From assembly GCA_965230245.1 (NCBI GenBank), contig OZ246000.1, positions 682,001-746,000 of the forward strand: a DNA stretch of 64,000 nucleotides, read 5' to 3'. The position numbers and the translations under genes were made by a program. Positions within the stretch are counted from its first letter, which is position 1; every line of letters begins with the position of its first letter. Positions 27,322 to 38,354 of this stretch are shown here, piece after piece. Source of the stretch: JAGNKE01 sp965230245. GTDB lineage: Bacteria; Pseudomonadota; Alphaproteobacteria; Micavibrionales; Micavibrionaceae. The notes beneath the pieces were generated by a model. The model made no database searches, had not been told where the DNA came from, and saw only the letters and a list, made by a program, of their open reading frames with translations.

Positions 27322-30300
27322 TGTCCGGCCCCCCCACACCAGCAACAGCACAACAAGTTGGCGAGCCCGGCGTTCGCGATTTTATTCGCGTTGATCGAGA
27401 GCAATATGAAGGCTGGATCAATTCTCTCATAGCAGAAGTCCGCACCGTAAATCCAGATCTTCCCGATGAAAATTTACCAGCCCTTCGCGCATTACTCGAA
27501 ACCATTCTGGATCGCGGCTATCGCACACTAACTGGCCCCGTTGATGTAGTGGGCTATGGCAATAATGTACTGCCATTTGATCAGCGTCTAACACTTGATA
27601 GTATTGCCTTTATATCCCCTGCAGAGTTGGAAGCGCTCGCAGATACAATCCCTGACCGCTTAAGTGAAGAGACGCGTTTTAGGTTTGAAGCTTTAGGTGA
27701 GGAACGCAGCGAAAACGCACGATGGGATAATTTATTTCCCGAAGGTGCCAATGAAGTTCGTATTCCTTTGTCAGAATCGGGAAACGGTCAATCTGTCGAT
27801 GAGCGTATTCAGGATATGATTGATCGCCACAACGCGGCGGTACCACAGCGTATTGAAGAAGCACGATCAGCAGCTTTGGCTATCGAAGATGAAACAGAAC
27901 GCCAACGCGCTTTAAATCGTATTGGGCGTGATATAAACCAAAGAGAAATTCGACGAAATCCTGAAAACCCAAACAGGTTACAAACCTTAAACCCTCAAAG
28001 CGAGCTATGGGAACAAGGTATGAGGCTTGGCCGGTTTATGGAGCAACGCAATGAATGGGCACTGATTGATGATTTCAGTATGGAAAACCAGCGTCTCCAG
28101 CGCGCAGGCGGACCTGCCAGCGCGATTTCAGATCTGAACCCATTGGATTTCATTACAAATAATCTTCCAAGTATAGATTCTATTAACCCTGATAATTTGA
28201 CCGTTGTGATTTCAAGAGATCCTCAACTTATTGGCGAAATGTCTTCCGGCCAATGCTGGCGATCTTGTATGTCGGAAGACGGAGATTTTTTCCGGCATGT
28301 GGATGCTGACATTCGTGAAGGGACACTTGTTGCGTATGTCGTCAACTCAGATGATACAAATGCCCGTTATCCTCTTATGCGTGTTCTGTTAAAGCCTTAT
28401 GAGAATGCGGAAACGGGAGAGCGCATTCTGGTGCCTCAAAAGACATATGGCGTTGTTGCCGAAAGCACGGCTGTGCAAGCTATGCTCGATGAAACACTAA
28501 GAGAATTTACACGCTCAGTTAATGGCGATGCACAAGGCACATATACCCGTATACCATCATTGTATGACGATGATTTGGATCCTGATATACATATTCGCCG
28601 TGAATGGACTGATGATTCCTTAAAAGCAGCACTTACCGATTTTCAAGGAACAGAATTAAAAGAAAATATTTTCTACTGGAGAGAGCTGAACTTCAGCATC
28701 GAAAATGAAGATTGGACTGGACGAGAAGCTGAACTAAGAGAAGTTCAAAGACAAGCCGATAATTATCGCGCCAAAATTGATGATTTAGGTGATCCTGAAA
28801 CACTTGCAAGACGATTTTATGACCATACCCGCAGAAGCACTCTTGGCGCTATACCAACACCTGAGCAGATTTTGAACGCCACTTCAGATCCACGTTTTGC
28901 AGAGAATATTAATTTGATACGGCCGTTACTGGATAACAATCCTCCGATGTTTCCGTTTGACTCTACTTTTGCCAAGCACGCAGGACAATGGATCGGCGAA
29001 GAAAACGGAGAAACCCTGTTTCGGATGTTTGCAGAGAACGCTCATGAGTCAGCAATACTACAATATGCCGATAGGCTGACACCGTACAGTTTTACACATG
29101 ATACGATTGCAGAAGCGGTAAGAAACAGGCCGGAATTTGCTTTAATGTATGCTAATCATTGGATAGACCATCCTGATAGCGCAAATTTGTTATCTGAAGC
29201 CGTACGTGCACAACCCACAATGGCCTTCAAAGAGGCAGCAAAATTTCAAAATCATCCGTCATGGGCCAATTTAATAAGCGAAGCAGCTCAGGCTAATCCG
29301 GCAGAGGCTTTGCGTTATGCAGATAACTTTGTAGATCATCCACAATGGGAAGACATTATAAGAGGCGCTCTTGAGTCCTCGAGCCCAAAAGATGTTATGG
29401 CTGCTTCTGAACGCATTCAATCTCATCCTGATTGGGAAGACTTAGCACGCTCAGCTGCTTTAGCTGATCCTGAATCAGCTTTGATATATGCAGAATCCTG
29501 GAGAAATCATCCTGATTGGGAAGATCTCATACGTAGTGCAGTTTTAGCCAATCCAGAGGAAGCCCTGGTAGCAGCCAGATCCTGGAGAAATCACCCCGAA
29601 TGGGAGGGTCTCATACGTGGCGCAGTTTCAACAGATCCTGATTTAGCCATACAATCTGCGAAAAGGTGGCAAAACCATCCGGATTGGAACGAACTGGTTC
29701 GTGAAGCCGTCATAGCTAATCCTGAGTCAGCTTTATTACATGCTCGAGACTGGAAAGACCATCCAGATTGGAATGATCTCATTCGTCGCGCAGTCGAAGC
29801 TGCACCGGAGGCCGCCTTGGAAAACTCATCCAGATTCCGAGGCCATCCCGAATGGAGAGAATTAATTGAGCAGGCATCTCAAACATCTTCGCCCGCCGGA
29901 TATTCAGACATCACCGTGCGTTTTCATGATGCTATACGCTTACAAGCTGAAAGTCGTGGGCTATCAGTCGAAATGACACATAATGTGGGCTACAGCGATG
30001 AATTCGATAAAATAGGGCCTCATGCAACAATCGAGTTAAGAAATGCTGACGGGGAAGTAGTCAAAACATTTTATACGATGGATGACCGGTTTAAGATGAA
30101 TAGCCCAGATTCAAATCTAAGCCGACCAATTTCAATTAACAGTGTAACAGTGCGTAAAATTGGTCGAGTCATGCCCGACCCTGATCCAGCATTGGAACAA
30201 GCACGTGTTCAAAATGTAGAAGGAATTCAAGAACGCTTTGAAGATGCGGCAACTGACCCTGATGGGGATTCTCTTAGAGGGAATGCACCTGAAGAAGTAA

Positions 30301-31871
30301 GAGAAAGTCCAAGGCCGGTTGATGAGCCTGAGAGAATGGCGAGTCCAACGGTAACAGAGGCTGAAGGACCAGATGCCAGAACAACCGCCGCCCTGTCGGA
30401 AACAGCTGAAGAATTAGCAGATGCAAGCCGCTATGCTAGCGGCTCACGTCTTGGAACAAGAGTACCTGCTGCTGGTGTTTTGGTTGCTGGTGGTGGAGTA
30501 ATGGGACTGACGCTTTCGGCACTTGAAGGGCAGCGTGATTTTGCGCGCGAGCTTTATGAGCAAGGAGAAATATCAGAAACCGCGTATCAGGAATATCTCA
30601 AGATAAACCTGAATTACGAGGTTGATGCGGTTTTTGATATTGGCGCAGGAACGGTTGATCAACTGGTTCTTCCTTCGATTTCAGTTATGATGATGATTGA
30701 AAGTAGTGGTGCAAGCGCCTATCGAGAGTGGGCTGATACATACGCTCCCAATCTTGAAGATGAGTATTTTCAGGCTCTTAAGCTGAGTATGTTCCCGGAC
30801 AGCTCTGCACGTGCAGACCTTATGTTGGGCTCAAGAGACACTCTGCCGGATAGCACGGTAAATCAGCCTGACTTCATGCACAGATCTATAGAAATTAATA
30901 GGCTTCTAGATGACATTACGGATGTTTTGGAAAGAAATTCACTACTGACGCGTGATCTACAGCAGAGTATTTTAGTTAGAATTGAGGCTTTAGGGATCGA
31001 CACTGATTACGCGCCTAGAGGATCGCTATCTGATCTTCGTGATGACGTACGATCAGAACTCATCGCGGAGATGGATAGTACGCTATCAAATGTAGAAAGT
31101 GCCGACGTTCTTTTGGACAATTTATCCGTTGATGAAAAGCTCGAATATGTGCGCAGGCTTGCATCATCGGAAGAAAACTGGCAACGCTTTGAAAGCCGCC
31201 ATCCCGAAATTGCCGCCTATGTTCAGGCCTATAACGACTCAATAACAGGAATGGGCTTAAGCGAAGATGACATTCTGATCGCGAACCCCGCAATAATGGA
31301 TGAATATATCAAAGAGCGTACATTCCCAAGCTACGATAGCTATCGCACAGGCACATATGCAGGGAACGGATTCTTCGACCGAAGCCAATTCAGTCAGGTC
31401 TGGAATTCCGAGGGTCCGTTTAATAGCACATCAAACGGCATCAGATGGCGATCACTTCTGGATGCTAATGATGACAATAGAATTACGGAAGAAGAAATTG
31501 CCAGATATTGGGAGTTTCTTGGCTTAAACACCGATGATTTCACTGAAATGGGCAAGCTGAACGCATACGAAATTTCGCTGATTATGAACCGAGAGTTCAG
31601 GATCAGAAACCAGCAAGTGCGATATGATGATGCGAGTGTTGCAGATTTAAGACAAGCCATCAGATCGAATGACACATTAACAGATCCCAACATCGTTAAT
31701 GATCCTGAAGCAATCAACCGTAACCTGGATGCGCTAACAAGGTCGCACCTGAAAGGCAATGCGGACTATTCGGAAGAAATCGCGCTTCTTAGGGAGCTAC
31801 AGGAGCGCTCGGCGGGCGTAAAAATTGAAACAACTATCACAATGAGTAACGGAAACGTACCGGCTGTTTAA
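27321..31871 (+). CDS. large multidomain protein with nine 28-residue helical repeats (effector-like)
   Basis: The 1,516-residue product has no signal peptide. The N-terminal third is mixed alpha/beta and includes a distinctive block at about residues 295-370: TVVISRDPQLIGEMSSGQ, then CWRSCMSEDG, GTLVAYVV and MRVLLKPYEN. Residues 590-860 form nine repeats with N/D-H-P-D/E-W-x-D-L-I-R-x-A-V at 28-residue intervals, probably an alpha-solenoid. A Gly/Val/Ala-rich hydrophobic stretch near 1040 (AAGVLVAGGGVMGLTLSAL) could cross a membrane. Near residue 1380, DANDDNRITEEE is a good EF-hand calcium loop. No enzymatic motif was identified. Size, modular layout and the coupled small gene resemble secreted effectors, but this is inference. 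Confidence 0.8.
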   Translation: MSGPPTPATAQQVGEPGVRDFIRVDREQYEGWINSLIAEVRTVNPDLPDENLPALRALLETILDRGYRTLTGPVDVVGYGNNVLPFDQRLTLDSIAFISPAELEALADTIPDRLSEETRFRFEALGEERSENARWDNLFPEGANEVRIPLSESGNGQSVDERIQDMIDRHNAAVPQRIEEARSAALAIEDETERQRALNRIGRDINQREIRRNPENPNRLQTLNPQSELWEQGMRLGRFMEQRNEWALIDDFSMENQRLQRAGGPASAISDLNPLDFITNNLPSIDSINPDNLTVVISRDPQLIGEMSSGQCWRSCMSEDGDFFRHVDADIREGTLVAYVVNSDDTNARYPLMRVLLKPYENAETGERILVPQKTYGVVAESTAVQAMLDETLREFTRSVNGDAQGTYTRIPSLYDDDLDPDIHIRREWTDDSLKAALTDFQGTELKENIFYWRELNFSIENEDWTGREAELREVQRQADNYRAKIDDLGDPETLARRFYDHTRRSTLGAIPTPEQILNATSDPRFAENINLIRPLLDNNPPMFPFDSTFAKHAGQWIGEENGETLFRMFAENAHESAILQYADRLTPYSFTHDTIAEAVRNRPEFALMYANHWIDHPDSANLLSEAVRAQPTMAFKEAAKFQNHPSWANLISEAAQANPAEALRYADNFVDHPQWEDIIRGALESSSPKDVMAASERIQSHPDWEDLARSAALADPESALIYAESWRNHPDWEDLIRSAVLANPEEALVAARSWRNHPEWEGLIRGAVSTDPDLAIQSAKRWQNHPDWNELVREAVIANPESALLHARDWKDHPDWNDLIRRAVEAAPEAALENSSRFRGHPEWRELIEQASQTSSPAGYSDITVRFHDAIRLQAESRGLSVEMTHNVGYSDEFDKIGPHATIELRNADGEVVKTFYTMDDRFKMNSPDSNLSRPISINSVTVRKIGRVMPDPDPALEQARVQNVEGIQERFEDAATDPDGDSLRGNAPEEVRESPRPVDEPERMASPTVTEAEGPDARTTAALSETAEELADASRYASGSRLGTRVPAAGVLVAGGGVMGLTLSALEGQRDFARELYEQGEISETAYQEYLKINLNYEVDAVFDIGAGTVDQLVLPSISVMMMIESSGASAYREWADTYAPNLEDEYFQALKLSMFPDSSARADLMLGSRDTLPDSTVNQPDFMHRSIEINRLLDDITDVLERNSLLTRDLQQSILVRIEALGIDTDYAPRGSLSDLRDDVRSELIAEMDSTLSNVESADVLLDNLSVDEKLEYVRRLASSEENWQRFESRHPEIAAYVQAYNDSITGMGLSEDDILIANPAIMDEYIKERTFPSYDSYRTGTYAGNGFFDRSQFSQVWNSEGPFNSTSNGIRWRSLLDANDDNRITEEEIARYWEFLGLNTDDFTEMGKLNAYEISLIMNREFRIRNQQVRYDDASVADLRQAIRSNDTLTDPNIVNDPEAINRNLDALTRSHLKGNADYSEEIALLRELQERSAGVKIETTITMSNGNVPAV
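29155..29890 (+). repeat. 84-bp coding repeats (28-residue H-P-D-W units)
   Basis: Nine H-P motifs occur between codons 617 and 842, about 28 codons apart: HPDSANL, HPSWANL, HPQWEDI, HPDWEDL, HPDWEDL, HPEWEGL, HPDWNEL, HPDWNDL, HPEWREL. The middle copies are most alike, suggesting local duplication; the first copies are most diverged. Confidence 0.85.
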
Positions 31872-31929
31872 ACACGTAAAACTTTAGGAGATACCCAGCT
31901 TTGAGGTTAAGTCACGCTAAAATAAAAGC

Positions 31930-32055
31930 ATGAAGAAAAAATAAGCCCTACTCCCCATTCCATACGATTAACGCCACAAGAAAAGTTATTTCTCCAAAAA
32001 CGGGCCGACAACAAGCCTTTAAGCATATACATTCGCTCAAAATTATTTGATACAA
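31930..32055 (+). pseudogene. MobC-like relaxosome protein remnant (second copy)
   Basis: This stretch matches the start of the gene at 34621 at both DNA and peptide level: it encodes SIRLTPQEKLFLQKRADNKP and then LSIYIRS, against SIRLSAQEKLFLQKKAGDQP and LSIYIRS in the other copy. The start ATG is followed after four codons by TAA in its own frame, so the copy is frameshifted, and it is cut off after about 40 codons by the 3' end of the lipoprotein gene at 32062. It is a ribbon-helix-helix mobilisation-protein relic. Confidence 0.85.
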
Positions 32056-32061
32056 GTTCTA

Positions 32062-33108
32062 TTACGGCGCATCAATCTCATCAGGGAGATCTGGATTTGT
32101 TTTACCATTGGTCCAAATAGGTCTTTGTATCACCTTATATTTCAGAGAACTCAGTACAACAGGGGCCCCAGTCACCAGCTCCCAAAGTTGTTCAACCTTC
32201 CAATGAAACCTGCCTATGGTCTTTTTAGGTGTGGGGTCTTCACAAACAAGCAACGAGTATACTTCAAAGTCATATCTGAGTTTAAACTTCTTACCTCTAT
32301 CTGTATCCGCGCCGCCGTGAATTAAAGCCATCCTGTATAGCCCGTTTCGAAATTGTTCATCTTCATTTTCGAGACCAGGCGCATCCAGAATACCCTTCTG
32401 CCTCGATTTATTGGGAACATCATATTGAACGATACAATGACCCGTTTCACCGACTGGAAGATCACGTCCAAAGTGACCATACCGATGCATTGTTGTGCCG
32501 GAACGATACCTATCTCCCTTCCTAATTTCACGAAAATCAGCATCATTGGCATTTTTGATATAAATGCTTCCCTTTGCCCATTGTTCCCAGCATATTTTTC
32601 TGCAGTTCGGGATATTTTCTGCCCATATCGTAATGGCGATTTCACCGTCACCCCTAGGCTCTTCGGGAGGAATCGGCGCAGTCCCTCCCTCTACCTTACC
32701 TCCCCCAGCAGGTGTTACAGGCGTTGTTTGCGTTATATGCTCCCTGAGATTAATATCACGATAACCGTCTTCAGGCGCAGGAAGTCGACCCTTAAATCGA
32801 TAGTTTTCAGCTTTAATTTGCTCTTTACGCTCCTGACACTCCGGCTTGTTGTGAACAGACTTAACTTTCATTTCAATCTGCACTGCGTTAGCAGGATTGA
32901 TATCACTTCCAATCTCAAGTGATGCTATTCCGTTTTGTACGCTCACTTCTGTCGTTTGCCGCTTATCTCCCTGCCGGATTTTCATTTCTACTGTCTTAAT
33001 GCAGGCATCAAAACCAGAGACCTCGACATCTTTACATCCTGATAGCAAAAAAACCGCTACAAGGCATGTCAGAATAAATGATTTCTTCTTGTAAAACAGT
33101 GTCATCAA
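32062..33108 (-). CDS. lipoprotein of unknown function
   Basis: The 348-residue product has a lipoprotein signal peptide with lipobox LLSGC (cysteine about residue 25). The mature part has several cysteines (DACIKTVEMK, CQERKEQ, NCRKICWEQW, GHCIVQYD, LLVCEDPTPK) likely to form disulfides in the periplasm, and a proline/glycine linker (TTPVTPAGGGKVEGGTAPIP). No family is recognised. It follows the 33127-34494 lipoprotein gene by 18 bp and is probably co-transcribed. The pair is enclosed by two MobC-like sequences, which suggests arrival with, or insertion into, a mobile element. Confidence 0.75.
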   Translation of the reverse strand: MMTLFYKKKSFILTCLVAVFLLSGCKDVEVSGFDACIKTVEMKIRQGDKRQTTEVSVQNGIASLEIGSDINPANAVQIEMKVKSVHNKPECQERKEQIKAENYRFKGRLPAPEDGYRDINLREHITQTTPVTPAGGGKVEGGTAPIPPEEPRGDGEIAITIWAENIPNCRKICWEQWAKGSIYIKNANDADFREIRKGDRYRSGTTMHRYGHFGRDLPVGETGHCIVQYDVPNKSRQKGILDAPGLENEDEQFRNGLYRMALIHGGADTDRGKKFKLRYDFEVYSLLVCEDPTPKKTIGRFHWKVEQLWELVTGAPVVLSSLKYKVIQRPIWTNGKTNPDLPDEIDAP

Positions 33109-33126
33109 TCTTGCCTGTGTTAGAAG

Positions 33127-34494
33127 TTAGTCAAACTTAATCCTTCTTTTCTTACCCGTGGTATCAGTGAGAATATTCAAGGTCGTATCTTTGGTCTTAT
33201 GACTTAGGTCTGGCTCATTGCCTATGCCTTTCGCCTTTTTGATGTTCCACGCTTTAATTCTCAAAAGATAGTTACCGTCAGGGTACGTATCTTTGTCATC
33301 CAGTTCCCAATATTTATCATCATCACCGTTAATATTACTCACCACGAAGCTTGTATACTTCTGTTCTGTAACGTTTTGATAATAAGAAGCGTGTTGATTC
33401 TGATGTCCAACACGAAATGGCGAATAAGCGATTAATTGCTTATCAGCACTTGCGGGGCGAAGGCCATTATAAGTAAACATAACCTCCTCCGCACGAGCAA
33501 GAACCATACGTTTATTGCCCGGGCCTTTAACAACCTCCTGCTCAACCTGTTCACCTTGTTTTAGAAATCTATAAATGCTGTAAGCTACGCGGTAGATACC
33601 TGGGCGTTTTGTTAAATTTGCCTTTGCAAAAGAAGAGACAACAACGGCAACATCAACGCCTTTATCAGTATCGATATTGATCATACCTGACTTCTGATTT
33701 TCTGTATCAGCAATGAAACGCTTGTTATGGCCGGATGTTGTTGCTGGTGCTTTTTGAGCAAACAAACGTATCGGACCAAACACTGGTTTACTGGAATTTT
33801 CATATTTAAACACGCGTAATGCATTACGAATGCTCTCACGGTTATGATAGCTGGCATCAGGATCATTGTAATAGATCGTATGCAAATCAGGCCCGCTCGT
33901 TTGACCTATTGGGAAACGTCTATTAAACCAAAAAACCTTTCGCCAATTACCACTATTCGGCGGATGCTCTTGAACGCCAGCTACAAATTTATGTTTTCTC
34001 AATGTGGTTTTAACACGCTTTCCGTTTCTCATTACCCAGATGTCATCATTGGGCTCAACGACTATCGTATGCGCCGTTCGATCACCAAGTGTCTTAGGAT
34101 CAACTTCCAGACGTCCGGTGTTGATGAAGTGGTGCATCGCAAAATGTCCGATTTTCACAGGGGGCTTACCCGTGTTCGTCGAACCATCTCCATAAAACTT
34201 AACTTCTCCCACATCTGGAGAATATACATTCACGCCATCAGACACAGCAAAATCAACAGCGCCATGACTAAACCACCGCGGTGCATCTCCTGTAATTCCT
34301 CGAAATTCTCCCAATGTTGAGTAGATATGCTTCGGACCAAACTTTTTTCTACGATCAGAGAGTTTATCGCCTAACGGGGCATCATAAAATTGGTTCTTTT
34401 TGGTGCCATGGGTATGGTGACAGCCACTTAAAGGAATAACCAAAATGGATACAAACAAAATATGAAGGCATAAAATATAATTAAATCTAAACAT
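33127..34494 (-). CDS. lipoprotein with an M23 peptidase-like domain
   Basis: The start is placed at 34494 (MFRFNYILCLHILFVSILVI), giving a 455-residue protein with lipobox PLSGC. The frame is open further upstream but those 59 codons are cysteine-rich noise. After about 70 residues, FSHGAVDFAVSDGVNVYSPD and then VGEVKFYGDG resemble the M23 core (H-x-x-x-D-F/I-A ... G-x-x-V-x-A/S ... G-x-V). The His and Asp metal ligands are present; a clear second H-x-H motif is not obvious, though GHFAMHHF is a candidate. It may bind or cut peptidoglycan, or be a degenerate binding version. First gene of the lipoprotein pair. Confidence 0.7.
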   Translation of the reverse strand: MFRFNYILCLHILFVSILVIPLSGCHHTHGTKKNQFYDAPLGDKLSDRRKKFGPKHIYSTLGEFRGITGDAPRWFSHGAVDFAVSDGVNVYSPDVGEVKFYGDGSTNTGKPPVKIGHFAMHHFINTGRLEVDPKTLGDRTAHTIVVEPNDDIWVMRNGKRVKTTLRKHKFVAGVQEHPPNSGNWRKVFWFNRRFPIGQTSGPDLHTIYYNDPDASYHNRESIRNALRVFKYENSSKPVFGPIRLFAQKAPATTSGHNKRFIADTENQKSGMINIDTDKGVDVAVVVSSFAKANLTKRPGIYRVAYSIYRFLKQGEQVEQEVVKGPGNKRMVLARAEEVMFTYNGLRPASADKQLIAYSPFRVGHQNQHASYYQNVTEQKYTSFVVSNINGDDDKYWELDDKDTYPDGNYLLRIKAWNIKKAKGIGNEPDLSHKTKDTTLNILTDTTGKKRRIKFD

Positions 34495-34620
34495 CTTAAA
34501 TATCTCAGTTTTTTGCCAGCATACTCGATTCTTAAAAAAAATCGAAATAAGCAAAGTGGCAAAAGAAAAAATGAGCTCTGCATGCCCAGAACAATTAGTA
34601 TCCCGAGTTAAAATGCAGGT

Positions 34621-36141
<1,521 letters not shown>

Positions 36142-36151
36142 CCAAGATTTA

Positions 36152-36165
36152 CAACTGCGCAGTTG
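36152..36165. repeat. 14-bp perfect palindrome upstream of tRNA-fMet
   Basis: CAACTGCGCAGTTG is a perfect dyad 10 bp before the 5' end of the mature tRNA-fMet. A second inverted repeat, TTATGGG...CCCATAA (36175-36204), lies just beyond. Either could be a regulator site, a leader hairpin or part of an attachment region; the sequence does not decide. Confidence 0.5.
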
Positions 36166-36269
36166 CACAAGAGATTATGGGTTATAACGCCCTTAATCCC
36201 ATAAATCAAGGTCATTAAGGCCAAACTCTTTAAAAGAGATAAAGAAAACGGCAATAACGTTGCTCTGCT

Positions 36270-38135
36270 TTATTCTTCCGCTTGCTGGATAATCGTCGGA
36301 CGGATCAACACGATAAGGTTGTCTTTATCGTCCGACACATCCCCGTTAAACATTTCCCCCAAGGTCGGGATTTGATGTAAAACAGGGATCGTCGTGACAG
36401 GATCCGCCTTCGGCTTGGAGACATGAGTGACAAGATAAATCGGACAATCATTCAAGATACTGACATCAACGGGAAAAATCGCCCCGATACTTTGCGCCCC
36501 CTTGGAAGCGTTATTAAAGCCGATCTGATACCAGATCGCATTCTCGATATTATCGGCCCCTTCGAAACGCACGGCAAAATCACCCATATAATCCCGCCCA
36601 ACTGTTAGAGAATCACCTTCCCTGTGTTCGACCAAATCGCCGTTCACATAACGGTCATATGTCCACCACACGGAAATTTTCCAATCACGGTATAAAGTGA
36701 AAAGCAGGTAGCGGGTCGGAAGGATGCGCCGCCCAGAGCCGTCCTCCAGCCACATCGCATGAAACGTTCCGTCACCGGGCGCATCGAAGATCTTGGAACT
36801 GACCAAAAGCTCTCCATCGTCGTTAAACCCCGCACGCACGCCGATATCTAAGCCCTCATCAGTCTTAAAGCGAACATAATCCTCTTTGCGCAGCGGATCT
36901 TTTGACGTCTTCGGCTTTTTCGATTTCCCGCCAAAACTCAAACCGCTGCCGCCCAGCGCATTATTGAGAGCGCCCATCGCCATACCTTTGGCCTGCCCCT
37001 TGATCTTGTCTTTCATGGCGGCACCACTGCCGACCTTATCATTCGGCCCGACGGTAATCGCCTTGTGGTGCGCGTCCGGCAATGCGCATGTGGCCTCCTT
37101 CTGGGGCTTACACGCCGTTTCCTCACAGACTTTAAGGTTCTCAAGAACTTGCGCCATCTCCGCTTCAAGCTCGGCGCGTTCGGCCAGCTTCTCTTGCAAA
37201 CGCTCCTTGTGACGTTGGAAGGCACGCTGATGACCGCCTAGCTCATCCATCAATTCGTCATAACGCGCCCGCGTCTCGTCGGTTGTAGCCGCCAACCCGA
37301 TACCGTCCAGCTCCCGCCAGACCCAGTTAATCAACTGCCGGTCATAATATAAATCGCGGCGCATCCGCGCGATATCACGGCGCATACCGTTCACACGATC
37401 CCCCAACGCATTATACTCATCGGCCAGAGACTGGCACTCGCGGCAGATCACCTGCACAAAACGCGCAGCAGGATCCATAAACTCCTCAAGCGGCGGCGAC
37501 GTCAGTTCATCCGGTCTGCGATACGTTTCGGGAATTTCGGTTAAATCGGCGGGGTCTTCACCCAACTGGCGCTTATCGGTATAGCTTTGACCGACATCGG
37601 GGTGAAAATCGAAATCCTCGTTATAGCCGTCCAGATCCGTTCCATCGTCTTCCTGCTCATCACGCCAGTCATTATAGGCATCAACCGTACTCTCAGGGCA
37701 GCATGTACAAGGCACGCCGCTGTAATGCAGGATATGAAACTCCGTAATAACCCCGCGGCGCATATCATCGCGTATCTTTTTCTCGACATCTGCGCTCCAT
37801 GGCAAAGAACGGATTGTATAACCGGGAGGATACCCGCGATCCTCTTCAAAAGCATCTTCATCAACCCGCCATGTGATATGCACCCAGTCGGGCGAATTCT
37901 CGATACAGCCGATACAATTCGGCAAACGGTCAATGATCTCAATTAAACGCTCGGGCAACCCTGCAGAACGTGCGCTATTCTTCTTTCGCTCTTTGGCCTG
38001 CTGCGCAGCCTCAGGGTTTTCGCAATAAAGCGGAGGGCATATCTCGCACGCCGCAGCTTCTGCACGTAAAGGGCTTCCGAATATGTAAGCAATACAAACA
38101 AAGACAAAAAGATTACAAATAAAACGCTGCGCCAT
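36270..38135 (-). CDS. secreted cysteine-rich coiled-coil protein with secretin-like tail
   Basis: The start at 38135 (MAQRFICNLFVFVCIAYIFG) has TTAGGAG 8 nt upstream; an ATG 45 bp earlier has none. The 621-residue product has a signal peptide, a cysteine-rich N-terminal part (CEICPPLYCEN, NCIGCIEN, PCTCCPES), acidic linkers, and a long coiled coil at about 250-340. A Gly/Lys linker and a beta-rich domain follow (FRFKTDEG-like strands, WKISVWWTYDRYV). The final 45 residues (TTIPVLHQIPTLGEMFNG, then DNLIVLIRPTII) closely resemble the closing segment of secretins. The rest of the secretin barrel is missing. Function unknown; association with an outer-membrane export or pilus machine is possible. 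Confidence 0.72.
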   Translation of the reverse strand: MAQRFICNLFVFVCIAYIFGSPLRAEAAACEICPPLYCENPEAAQQAKERKKNSARSAGLPERLIEIIDRLPNCIGCIENSPDWVHITWRVDEDAFEEDRGYPPGYTIRSLPWSADVEKKIRDDMRRGVITEFHILHYSGVPCTCCPESTVDAYNDWRDEQEDDGTDLDGYNEDFDFHPDVGQSYTDKRQLGEDPADLTEIPETYRRPDELTSPPLEEFMDPAARFVQVICRECQSLADEYNALGDRVNGMRRDIARMRRDLYYDRQLINWVWRELDGIGLAATTDETRARYDELMDELGGHQRAFQRHKERLQEKLAERAELEAEMAQVLENLKVCEETACKPQKEATCALPDAHHKAITVGPNDKVGSGAAMKDKIKGQAKGMAMGALNNALGGSGLSFGGKSKKPKTSKDPLRKEDYVRFKTDEGLDIGVRAGFNDDGELLVSSKIFDAPGDGTFHAMWLEDGSGRRILPTRYLLFTLYRDWKISVWWTYDRYVNGDLVEHREGDSLTVGRDYMGDFAVRFEGADNIENAIWYQIGFNNASKGAQSIGAIFPVDVSILNDCPIYLVTHVSKPKADPVTTIPVLHQIPTLGEMFNGDVSDDKDNLIVLIRPTIIQQAEE

Positions 38136-38261
38136 AAACAGGCTCCTAAAATAAATAAGAATAGAAATAAAATAATGCACTGATTAAGCCCCATTTCTGG
38201 GTCAGGGGTCAACCCGCCATTGACTTTGCCCCCTAAAACTCAATACTCTGGGCGCAGAAAT

Positions 38262-38346
38262 ACTCACCGGGGGTGCGCTTTTTAAAAGCGCTGAGAACAA
38301 ACTCTTCGGACCCGAAACGGATTATGCCGGCGTGGGGAGTGTGAGA
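38262..38346 (+). promoter_or_regulatory. TPP riboswitch (THI element)
   Basis: The conserved blocks appear in order: GGGGGTGC (38269-38275), GCTGAGA (38289-38296), ACCCGAA, then TTATGCCGGCG and TGGGGA. P1 can form between CTCAC (38263-38267) and GTGAG (38341-38345). The P1 3' strand runs into the GAGG Shine-Dalgarno of thiO, so ligand binding should block translation of the thiamine operon. Confidence 0.93.
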
Positions 38347-38354
38347 GGATAGGA

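Noticed and set aside
28000..31871. EF-hand and hydrophobic segment taken as proof of a calcium channel or toxin
   Set aside because: A single EF-hand-like loop and one weak helix do not support such a function.
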